The translations under genes and the position numbers were made by a program. This document shows positions 12,829 through 24,700 of a DNA stretch of 64,000 bases, in pieces (position 1 is the first letter of the stretch; every line of letters begins with the position of its first letter). Location: the NCBI GenBank assembly GCA_002633005.1, contig NMRA01000166.1, positions 553,326 through 617,325 on the forward strand. The letters are read 5' to 3'. The notes beneath the pieces are model-generated. The model was not told the origin of the DNA and ran no database searches. It was given only the letters and a program-made list of their open reading frames with translations. Source of the DNA: Phoronis australis. Lineage: Eukaryota > Phoronida > Phoronidae.

Positions 12829-13280
12829 CTTCAACAAAAATATCGTCTTCCTTTGTCACTACAGAAAAACCACGGTAAATTATTTCACAATATTATCAAC
12901 GAAGTTTGTGTCACTGTCAGTGTCAGGGTATCATGAGCAATATTTATATTACGATATATGACGTCATATCCGTGCAGTTTTTTCCGTTGAAAGTTGAAAC
13001 TTTAGAGTAAATGTGAGACATGAACGTTGAACTGATGTAGAATAAAAAGATTAAGGCGTGTGTTGATAAAATTCCAGTTATTTTGTTCAATTTAAAAAAA
13101 TAACACATCAAACAATTTTGAACACTTGCCGCTAGGAGTCAGCTATCGAGTAAACGTAGCTTCGTTCTTTTGCCGCTAGGAATACTCACTACGACTTACT
13201 GCGCATGACAAGTATGGCGGCGCCCTGAGCAGAACCACGTTTGTTTTGACTTTTCGTAGTATTTGCTTGCTTGTTGGAAA
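12829..13280. promoter_or_regulatory. Divergent promoter region of CHMP1B (left) and URB1 (right)
   Basis: The two start codons are 452 bases apart and point away from each other, so both promoters must lie here or overlap it. No TATA box is placed convincingly. The region holds a 14-bp palindrome with a perfect CRE, two direct copies of ttgccgctagga (near 13127 and 13169) and a YY1-like word (caagtatggcggc) about 70 bases before the URB1 ATG. Sharing of elements by both genes is inferred from distance. Confidence 0.7.
12956..12969. promoter_or_regulatory. Perfect palindrome ATATGACGTCATAT containing a CRE (CREB/ATF site)
   Basis: TGACGTCA is the full-length cAMP response element, and the symmetry extends three bases on each side. 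It lies 128 bases upstream of the CHMP1B start and 312 upstream of the URB1 start. Binding by CREB/ATF is known for the motif; activity here is inferred. Confidence 0.55.
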
Positions 13281-16200
13281 ATGAAACGCGATCATACGGA
13301 ACAAAGCAAAAGAACGACTGATTCCAATAATGGGTCAATCAGAGATAAAAAAATCAAAGTAGAATTTAATGAAATTGAGTTCAAATTCTTGCTGAAAAAC
13401 CCTGATACGGCGTTTTCAGGTAAGCTGAAGACAGTGAAGTACTGACTGTGTAGTAGTACTGTAGTAGTCTAGACAGTGGTCACCGTCTCTGTAGCTGGCT
13501 CAGTAGAGACGGTGTAGCTCCTGTAGGAGCTTTATACATCGGAAACTTTTCGGTTGTTGTTATAAGTACCTTTTGCTTTTGCGAGTTAGAGGGACAATCT
13601 TAGGAGGCCGTTGGCGTCGTTGTCTTTAGTTCCTTCCAACTCGACAAGGACGATTTTGAAAATTGGCGTATATATTCTCAGTGTGAAGAGGACGGTTGAC
13701 AACGACTTCGACTACTGTGATGCCTCCTAGTGGTAGTTTTGTTTTTGCACACATAGCTGTATCTCCTGAACCCACTGCAGAATCTTTATTAGATTTAGTA
13801 TGCCATCAAAGAAGTTAAAGATCCAAACTAAGTTGGAGTGCAAATTCCCTCCACTTTCTGTTTGCAGCTCAAATTTTGCAACTTAACTCGACGTTTGAAA
13901 AACATCTGTCGAAAAATATCCGTGAAACTATGCCGTAACCAAATGACGTAATGGATGCGCGGGAACAATTCAGTGCAAATTTCACAACAAAAATGTGGTC
14001 TTGATGCTGTTTAAGTACTCAACAATTAGTTTTCCATGAAATGGATAGCCTCGAAATAATTCCAGAGTCCGTACAAGTTTCTATCGGGTAATTCGAGTTT
14101 GCTCCTCAATGCCTTCCAAGTACGGGGAAAATAGGTCAGTCACAAAACGACACGCTTGTCACTAGTGTTAACTTGCTTTCGGAGGTATGAAACAAAGCCG
14201 GGATTTGATTTTTACATATTAAGAAAAGACGTTTTTTGAAAACTGAATTTGTGTAAAATGAGTGTGACACACTAAAAAGGCAGCGTGACAAATTTAAACC
14301 ACCCGCGGTCGTTTGTAGTGCGCTTAATTGGAAATTCTCAAATTTTGAAGGAGAACACTTAGTAGATCAGTGAGCATTTATTATGAAACACTTCAAAGGT
14401 AGGAAGTAGGCTTGTGTGTGACCATAGTCGTTAACCTGAGTGTTTGCGGTAATAAGATATTAAAAGACTGCAATGGTAAGAAACATAATAATATGATTTT
14501 GCGAGGCAAACTCCATCTAGTAGAGGAAACTTACTGGACATCGTTTCCACCTACACTGTACCCTTTTTAGCCACCCAGAGTAATTTTGGTTTTAATTGCC
14601 TGCTTCAGCCGGAACAAGATTGTTCCTATTGGAGTCTGAACATTTTACGGCGACTGTGGTCCGGGGAGCAAAAAGTTGCCGGGGGGAGGGGATGAATAAA
14701 AAGTTCGCTAACCACGTCGACCTTCGGGAAACATTGTCACAGGAAAATATCAGTTCTGGGTTACCAGATATATTGGTCCCGGGGAATGACGTAAAGCATT
14801 GGGTTTTTTACACTGAAAATATATGACTTCATTTTCAAATAAACCACTGGCACGTACCTGGGTGCTAAGTGGAGCCAAGCCGGTATACTGTTTCATTTAG
14901 GACTGTCACTGTTCTCTTTTGATGTGCAGGTTTGAAGTGGTGCGCACGCGTGAGTTCAAGCACTTGAATCGCTGTTGTAGGCCTACACTTTACGTTCGCA
15001 ACATGTGAAAGGCAAATCATATTTCGGGCACGTAGCCTTAGAAACGAGTAAAGGGGTTTAAGAATTTCTTGGCAACTGAAAGTAAAGATGTGGCCGTCGT
15101 TTGGCAATTAATAGGGTTGTCATTTTCACTTTGGCTGTCTTATGCGATAAAAAAATGAGACACACATCCCTAAGTCACGACTGTCTTCCGGGACCGCTTG
15201 CGCTCTAACAACGGCACCGACCAGTGCCGCAATGCGATATCAGGGATATTGTTGTGGATATTTGGTACATGAAATAAGGACATCTTATGCGAAAAATAAA
15301 CATATTTGTCCACCACAAAGTTTGGTAAGTTGATCGCTTAAAAATTAATAGAAACACCGCTGTTTTTGACGTTTTATCACGTGTTATGCAGTGGCCCGAA
15401 ACTGTCTTCGGCGAATCCGGAAGTTTGCAAAGGTGGCAACAACCAAATAATGGTCGTATTAACAAAAGTTGCTTTATATTTACCAGGTATCTTTCGAGAA
15501 GTGTAAAAACTCAGCTCGCATACCTTGGAAATTCCAGGTCGCATTTTGCTACTTGATACGAGCTGACAAAAATCTCAGGTCGCATTTCCAAATTTCAAGT
15601 CGCAAACTCGACCTGCAGCTCGTTATGTCGAGCCCTGGGTACACACCTATGTTCCATAATTCAAAATTTGCAATTTTTTAGTCTCCTCTCTTGCTTTATG
15701 TACTACTCATAACAGGGCAAAATCTTGAATTTTTTAAACTTATCACAGGTATTGACACTTAAGCAAGATTAGCTGGTAGTTTCAAGTTTTTTAAGTTTGT
15801 TAATTCTCAAAATTTTAAATAATTATTGAATTGTCCCCCGCATTACACGTAAAATATTGTGAAATTACCCTGTTTACTGGCGTTCAACAATCATGGTAAA
15901 TAGTCACAACGGCAGAGAGAGATTTCATTATAACTTTAAATAGTACTATCATGTATTTCATTTTGGATGCGTTCATGTTGACCCATTTCAGGTTTTGAAA
16001 AGTTCATAGAGACTGCTAATCAATTTCCTGACAATACAAACTATGACTTGGTTGCCTCGTTTTGCCAGTCAACGAAGGACGCTCATGAAATTCTGCAAGT
16101 TCTGGAGGCAGGACAAAGAAAGCCATCAGAGGTAATTAGGGTTACTGTTTGACAAAGAATCAATTGATTAACTATCTCATGCTGAAGGGGAAGAGATATA

Positions 16201-19200
16201 GTCATGGTAGGTAGCATTAGTCTTTCTCCGTGCAAAGAATCTGTTTTCACCTTCATTTCTCGACAGTTTTTGATCAAACCAAAAGTATACTAATGAAGTG
16301 CAGCAGCGTAAACTTTGTTCCCAACATTTTACAATTTGTCTGACATGTGTTTTTTGTGAATTTTTGCCTGCTCTTTTTTCACTCTCCCATGTTGAAAAGT
16401 GTTCAACTCCTACATTTTACATGGTATTTCGATCAATGTTTGGTAAAGTTTTCTTACAAAGTATCTTAAAGCATATTGTGAGTCAGGGACCCGTCTAGGA
16501 TTTGAAAAACTGGGGTCCCAATTTGCTAGAATGACACTCACCATGTGCAGGGATTCCATACAAGGTCACCTAGTTGACTTCATAGGACAGGGAGGTATTC
16601 CTCTGAAAACGTATCTACCAACATTTGCCAAAGGTCTATATGACATGTATGATAAAAATAGATAGTAATAGTCTGTGATTTTGATTTGTCTGAATATTTA
16701 TTGAACTAAAACAATGAATATTAAGTTTCAGTGCAATTTATCTGTTAGATATTAATGTTAAAATTCTTCGTTAAGCAGTCGTTTTCACCTAGCTCATCTT
16801 GAAACAGGCTGCCCTTTTTTCTGTCTTGGCCATGCTGTCCAAGCCTTGTTTTTTTTTAAACTGACCATCCCAATCATGGCTATGATCACTGCTGCATGAG
16901 TCCCTGTTGTGGGTATTTGTAATTTAATTCTATTTACTTGAGTTTTGTCGTGTTCTTGATTTTCACCATCCGTGTACGAAATTGCTCTTCTGTGCACAAC
17001 TCCTACATTGCAAAGGGAACTTTAAACTTATATGTACTATGCCTGTAAAGTGCCGTAGTGCAATTTTACTGTATTTTCCTGAAGTTTGGCCAGATTATGA
17101 ATTTTATCCATCCATGGAGAAAGTACGGGAATGCTCGTCTGTGCCCAACTCCTATATTCCAAGGGGATTTTTCACCAAAGTTTTAAGAAGTATGCTTACA
17201 GGATGCCATAGCGCATACAAAAATGAAGTGGCGTTGTAGTATTTGACTTTATTCCTGAATTCTTTTTCAGTGTTTAAAAACACCAATTTCACATCAAAAA
17301 TACCAAAAAATCATCCCACCAACCGATTAGGTGTCAAACTAGAACACCTACAACCATTATCCCAAAATATGGTAATAAGTTGATATCAAGTTACAAGGAT
17401 TTATTGGTCAATACATGCCATGTATTTATTGGTCAATACATGCCATGTATTTATTGGTCAATACATGCCATGTATTTATTGGTCAATACGTGCCATGTAT
17501 TTATTGGTCAATACGTGCCATGTATTTATTGGTCAATACATTCCATGTATTTATTGGTCAATACATGCCATGTAAAATTGATACCACCAATCAAGCACTC
17601 TTAGTCATCCTCTGTTGTGTTTCGTGTGAAAAATCGTCAAATATTGCTGATTGCTCTCCCGTGGTTTATGGTATAATGAGAAATGGCGAAGCTCTGCCTT
17701 TGTGGTTGTTGTGACAACTAATTTGTTTTAATTTCCTTTTCTTACATGTGCTTATTGTGCTGTTTGGTCAGTGTTCATAATATATTGTTTAATACTGTAC
17801 AGTGATGTGTTATTTGGGGTAATGTGTTATAATTTGAAAATTGAATATATCATTGGTTTTAGGGCTTGTTTTTGTGGACTTAATTTAAATTTTAATCTAT
17901 GTTTGCTGTTCTAGCTGTCTTCCATATTCGGGGCGCTGGAGTGTATTCTGATACGCACAGCTGATGACCTGAAGAAGTTCTCCTCTGTGGCCCTGTCTAT
18001 TGTACACAATGTTCTTACCCACCACATGGGGGCGCTGATGACATGTCTGAGGCAGAGCAATAAGTCGAGCCATATCAAAGGTTTGTAACTAGTATTCGGG
18101 CTTCATCCTGAAATCTCTTTACAAGTATTGCCGATAGGTGGGTGCTATCTGATGGCTCCGTGGTTTCTCTGGTGGCTCCGTGGTCAGCGCACCCTTTGGG
18201 TCCTTCACGGAGTCTCCATAAGCTTTAATTTGTATTAATTGTATTTTTGTCTTAACATGAATAAAGTGTATTACTACTACTACTGCTACTACTGCCGCTA
18301 CTACCATGACTGCGGCGACTACTATTGCTGTGCACAAATGTCACTCAAGCTTACTGCATTTTCTCTTCAGATTTTCATTTTTTTTCTTTCCTATGGTGTT
18401 CACCAGCTCATGCATAATTTCTTCTAGTGTGCCTTTGATTTTTGTAGCACATGACTTTGATGAGATTTGGTGAGATGTTAGAGGACTATCATTAATTTGT
18501 AGCATGAATAGCGTATTGGACTTCTTGAAATTTTATACCATTAAATTAATTAATTATTTGCAAAGCTTGTAAGTCGCAAATCATTTTCATGTTCTGAGAC
18601 TGGATGCCATGTGTGACAATCATCCACTTGGCACAAACCCTTTTAATGAGCCTCTGTTAGGTTCAGATAGAATTTTGCAACATTTCACAACAAAATGCGA
18701 GATCTTTGCAGTGTCACAAAGCACATCAATTGCTAAAATATGGCCTGTCCTGCCACACTTTTATTGATAATGTGCCACATTTTGCTTCATTTTGCAGTAA
18801 AAGGTATGAAAATGATAAAAATATCTGTTCCCCATACCAGGAAGTTGTGATGTAGAGTACAATCCTGATAACTGCTCAATGTCTGAGAAGTTCACAGATT
18901 TTCTATCAAGGGATATTCCTGGACTGCGCCTTTCTGCCATTAGCTCATTAAAAAATGAAAAGGCTCAAGTATGCTGCAGCATTGTGACCCCCGGGTGCAT
19001 CTTTTAAAACGCAACACTCTTCCAAAAATGCAAGATTCTAGTCAACTTGGGTAAAACACGATTGATCTTTTTTCAATTGCCCTAGGGGTTTCTGTTTCAT
19101 ATGTTGCTGCTTTGATTGCACTAAGTCTGCTGGGCACACCTTTTTGAAAAAGGGAACTCTTTTTCATCAGGTGCACTCAAAGGGTACTGGTTCTTATCTG

Positions 19201-21718
19201 GTCAGGAATATCCCTGTCAATCCCAGCTCAGTTACGTAACAGTTTGCCTTTGACTCGAGAAATGATACCGGAAATAAGGAATAAAACTAATGTAATGGCC
19301 ATTCAGCCAATTAGGCGCAATTTCTGCATGAGGCGATTTGCTTCCAGTGTCACACTTCCAGTTCTAAGGATTGTTAATATTGTTTGCATAAAAACTGACT
19401 CCAAGGATTCGAAAATTAATACTCGACTTCTGAATAAGCAAAATATGCCTTGATAATTAAGATAACATTCCGCTGTAAAGCCATTTTCAACCTCTGTTGA
19501 TCTTACAAAATGCAATATTCACATATTGTTTGAAATTAATATGTTTTTATTTTTATTAGTACCCATAACATCACTGTTTGAAATGTGTTGTGCATGCACC
19601 AAATATGCGAGTTGTTTGGAACAACTTCAATTAATTATTTCAATTTTATGGCTAATCCATACGTCTGAATTTGTTGTTGTTTTGATTTTTGATGCTTTCA
19701 ATAGTTTTGAACTTCGAAGCTCGATTTAAATGAAAGTTTATAAACTTATTTTATGATCTGTGACTCATGTAAGGATTTCTTATATTTTTGACTATTCGAA
19801 CAACCAAGATATAAACTGTCAAAATTGAACACTTGGTGCATTATGGTTTCCTACATATTTACAATAAAATAATTCTATATCATTGATTGAAACTCAGTTG
19901 AGGGTTTTATAAATTCAATTTTAAAAAATTCGTAATGTTCAAAAAATTACAGTCACGTGATCGTAAATGATTGTGCGATATTTTATTAAAGCATGAGTTG
20001 AGTGTTTTCGAAAATACATGCTTTTATGAACTGAAAATGGACAGTTAAAAGTTCTGAAGAAGTCCACTTGCCATGCCGACCTTGCATTTGTTAGAGGGGT
20101 TCAGTTTGCCCAGAGTTGGTATGTGGGGCATGGAACAGGATTTGTTGTAAATGGTAGGAGAGTCATTACAGAGTTGTAAAAAAATATTGTGTTAATGGAA
20201 GGAAGATAGGAAGATTGTTTTTGTTGTCCACAGCTGCTCTAAAGTTACTGAGCTCAATGGTTGCACAAGGTGAAAAGTGCGCTTCCGATGTCCAAAAGCA
20301 GTTTGACTTCAAGAACCCCAACATACCAGGCTTGTTGAAAAGAAGGGATATCAAGGTATTTGGAGGAGTTATTGTACATCTATCTAGTGCATGCCAAAAG
20401 TATTTGCAGAAAATAATGCAGAATTCCCCCATATGTCAACGTCGTCCATCATTAGCGAGAGTGACAGTGAATGTAATGAACAGTTAACAGTGGAAACTGT
20501 TCCAGAGTTGGGATTTAGCTGCAGTGCTTAGTAATGACTTGTGGCCTGCTGTAACCAGATATAGCTGTCATGGTGAGAAAACATTTGTTGTCCAATAATA
20601 TTAGACATGTTGTGTTGAATAGCAGTGAGTTAACAGGTGTGTTGTAAATGGTTAGTAGTCTTTTTATAAGTGAAATGGAATTTTGTCAATGGTTTTTAAA
20701 GCCGTTCTATTAAGATTCTGTCTGGCCGCAAAAGTTCAGACTGTTTGAAAGTTAACTTTTTAAAGCTCCTGTTACAAGTCTATGAAACATAAATATTGTT
20801 TTTTGTTAGAGAAGGCAGGTTTATCGCTGCTTTAAGGTAAAATATGTTTGTTATGATTTCACACGTCTAAAGCAGTGTCTATGAGCTTCAATGTAAACAA
20901 ACTTTAAAAGTGGAAATTTTGAAAATTTGTTTAAGACCTCGTTATAGGATCATGCATGTTTGCCATAATACTCATCTTAATTTGTTGTGATCCTGTGTTG
21001 TTCACTCGCAGTCTTGCTTAAATCTTGATAATTGTTTATACACTTGAAAACGCCTTTCATTCTCACTAGTGATCCTGCTCAAGAAAAGCTGTGTTCTTTC
21101 AGGATCCACAGGATGTACGCACATGTCTACTCCATTTCATTATGTCTTTCCTGGTCTATGGTGACAATCTAGTCATACGGACGTTGGTGGAACAAAAAGG
21201 TCAGTTTTTGTTTGAAAGGTGACAGGGAGCTATTTTCAAGAAAAAAAATTAATGTTTTCCAATTAGATATTTTGTAAAACTAAACATAAATCCCTTCACA
21301 AACAATCAAACACTGTGGATTGTTGCTAAAGTAACTTGGGCTTTTGTTGCACAACCTGTTGAGCCTTTTGATTCCTCAGACATTGTTGGATGTATTTGTT
21401 TGTACAGCTTAGTTAACTGGAACGGTACAGTTTATTGTATTGCTAAAGACAAATTTTATGTAATAAATATTTTGCAGCAGCCAAGGATTGAACTCACAAT
21501 CTAACGGTTGAGAGTCTACTGCTCTCATAAGTGAACACTGCACTAACATGGGTTATGAAGTTATTTTTATTATTATGTTTAGATTGTGGAAGCAATGTCT
21601 TTTCAGGGCAGTGATTGGTACAATGCTTTTTGCAGGTTTTTTGAATGGAATATTTGCGGGAATGTGTTATGATAGAGTGGACATACTGCAAGTAATTCTG
21701 GAGACACTTTCAGAAAAA
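13281..21718 (+). CDS. URB1: URB1 exons 1-6: N-terminal part of the Npa1 domain
   Basis: These exons encode residues 1-249. Exon 1 starts MKRDHTEQ and is rich in K, R and D, as usual for URB1 N-termini and plausibly nuclear-targeting; ATG 13281 is the first ATG in frame. Family landmarks include ECILIRTADDLKKFSSVALSI in exon 3, LSSMVAQGEKCASDVQKQFD ending in KRRDIK in exon 4, and FIMSFLVYGDNLVIRTLVEQ in exon 5. In human URB1 the same order reads AILLRTASDLSHF, TAMVTQG..KRDSK and FALSFLIAGDDST. All five introns here are long (0.3-2.6 kb) and repeat-bearing. Confidence 0.93.
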
Positions 21719-24700
21719 GTAGGTACTTGACCACAAGAGATGTTTTTTCTTGTGATTCCCTGGAAAATACTTCATTTTGAGCCTAATCTGTTTTGTGATT
21801 GATTGAGATGTGTTGAGTTGCACAGTTTGTTTACAGGTCAAATAAGTAGAAAAATTTGTAGTCAGTTGAACGTGATGGCATTCATTAATTTGGAATGTCT
21901 CTTGTCTGTATTTTATACAGTATGATCTAAAAGAAAACAGATGTAGGAGCCATAGGCTTTGAACACACAGAATAGTCGGATATGATGCGTTTATTTACAA
22001 ACTGAGATAACGTTGAATGCATACTGTCAGTGCAAAAAGGCCGGTTTCACTGAAACAAATTAATACAATGGAATAATAAGTCTCGGGATATACGTTCACG
22101 TACAATAAAGATACACGGTAATATAGCATGTCTTAGAGCTGTTCCAGTAAAATCCGTGTGGGAGGGGGGGACGGCAGCGGAGATAAAAATTCATGGGTGG
22201 TGGTCTTCAGAAAAAAACTCAAATTATGGGTGGTCGTTCCTGTAAGAGGTAATGCATTAAAAATGGGTGGTATTTTTTTACCTGTTAATGTTGACAGGTT
22301 GGTTACTTCAGCCGTCAAAACTCAAAACAATGCAATTGGCATATACCCTAACTTATCCCAATACAAAAAAGCCCATATTGATAGTGCACAGATTGCAATA
22401 TGTTCACTAAGCCATTAATCAAGTCATGGGCAACTTGATTTGAGCCAACTGTTTGTCTGCAGTCCTATTGAATTGAAAAGTTGTGCAACACTAAACTGGT
22501 GTTAACACATATGAGAAAATTGATGATTTTTAAATAAAAAGTATGAGAAGTAAGATAAACAAGTTCCAATATTCACTTGACATAGAAGTATAAAAGAGTT
22601 CATGGAGACAGTCTGAGATTCATAAATCCTTATAATTGAAAACATGTTCATTGAAATTGTAGACACATGGTGAACAGAGACACCTGGTGGCTGCCAAAAG
22701 TATTGCTCACAGGCTACTTTAGTTTTTGACAATATTGGACAAGACAACTAGTTCTTGTCTGTCAATCATCTAAGTTCTTAACAGGTCCTCATGTAGGCAA
22801 TTTGTTTGCAATTGTTGGAATTAATATTTTAACCTATTAAAAATAATTGAAAAATTATGTGTCATGGGTTGGAGAAATAAATGAAAAATATGGGCGGTGG
22901 GTATGAAATAAAAGTGCCTTCCCCCCTCTCATACAGATTTTGCTGAAACAGCCCTTATACAATAGGAGAAACAGCCAGTGAATTCTACGGTAATAAGAAA
23001 AAACAAAAATAGCATGAACTTTCAATGATATTGACTCTGGGCTCCATGAAGAAAAAATATTGTTAGCGTTAGATTAGCGGTACATGGTAAGAAGGCCGCA
23101 TAGTACCGGAACGTCACTTATATAAGAAGCTTTAGCCAATTTACACATGTAACATTTCGCAACGTTACGCACTACGAAATCAAATAGTGCATCAACAACA
23201 GACCAGCAACCCGTTATTTCCAACTGTATAGTTGCTTTCTTTAAAAAACTACAACTTTTACGACTTGCTGTCATAAAACTGGTCTCAATATATATTTTGT
23301 TCCTTCCTGTGATTAGATGAGACTACTAAGCTTGTGAACAACTTGCAGTTCATTTATTGCTTGAGGATAGGATCCACAAGAGGTCACTTCGCTAGCCTAG
23401 CTAGCCAAGTATGCTCTCAACCAATATAATTTTAGTTCTCACTTAGCCTAGAAATCGCTTTTGATTTGAGTTCGGAACAAGCTGAGACAAGTTTCATAAC
23501 AGTAAGTTGCCTAAATCTTCAGTAAACTTAAAAGTCTTTTTGAAGCAGCTTTGAGTCCTTTTTTATGCGCCCACATATTTATATGTGGACGCATTATGCC
23601 GTCATCTCTGTCCGTCCGTCCGTCCGTCCGTCCGTCCATGCGGCGTCCGTCCGGCGTCCGCTGCTCTATCTCCAAAACCCTTTGACATACGTTCATGAAA
23701 TTTGGCACATATGTTCCATTTATGAATGGGACGGCATGTGCGAACTTTCGGACGGATCTGACTACCGGTGTGCCCCCTAGTGGCAATTTTAGTTTTTTAC
23801 GCTTACCTTTGTATCTTCAAAAGTCCTGAACGGATTTTCATGAAATTTGGTATGTAGGCACCTAGTAGTGAGATGACGCTATCCTGNNNNNNNNNNNNNN
23901 NNNNNNNNNNNNNNNNNNNNNNNNNNNNNNNNNNNNNNNNNNNNNNNNNNNNNNNNNNNNNNNNNNNNNNNNNNNNNNNNNNNNNNNNNNNNNNNNNNNN
24001 NNNNNNNNNNNNNNNNNNNNNNNNNNNNNNNNNNNNNNNNNNNNNNNNNNNNNNNNNNNNNNNNNNNNNNNNNNNNNNNNNNNNNNNNNNNNNNNNNNNN
24101 NNNNNNNNNNNNNNNNNNNNNNNNNNNNNNNNNNNNNNNNNNNNNNNNNNNNNNNNNNNNNNNNNNNNNNNNNNNNNNNNNNNNNNNNNNNNNNNNNNNN
24201 NNNNNNNNNNNNNNNNNNNNNNNNNNNNNNNNNNNNNNNNNNNNNNNNNNNNNNNNNNNNNNNNNNNNNNNNNNNNNNNNNNNNNNNNNNNNNNNNNNNN
24301 NNNNNNNNNNNNNNNNNNNNNNNNNNNNNNNNNNNNNNNNNNNNNNNNNNNNNNNNNNNNNNNNNNNNNNNNNNNNNNNNNNNNNNNNNNNNNNNNNNNN
24401 NNNNNNNNNNNNNNNNNNNNNNNNNNNNNNNNNNNNNNNNNNNNNNNNNNNNNNNNNNNNNNNNNNNNNNNNNNNNNNNNNNNNNNNNNNNNNNNNNNNN
24501 NNNNNNNNNNNNNNNNNNNNNNNNNNNNNNNNNNNNNNNNNNNNNNNNNNNNNNNNNNNNNNNNNNNNNNNNNNNNNNNNNNNNNNNNNNNNNNNNNNNN
24601 NNNNNNNNNNNNNNNNNNNNNNNNNNNNNNNNNNNNNNNNNNNNNNNNNNNNNNNNNNNNNNNNNNNNNNNNNNNNNNNNNNNNNNNNNNNNNNNNNNTA

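Noticed and set aside
17380-17714. Overlapping open frames with a CIYWSIHAMYLLVNTCHVF-type repeat
   Set aside because: They are produced by the 25-bp minisatellite in shifting frames and have no start or splice support.
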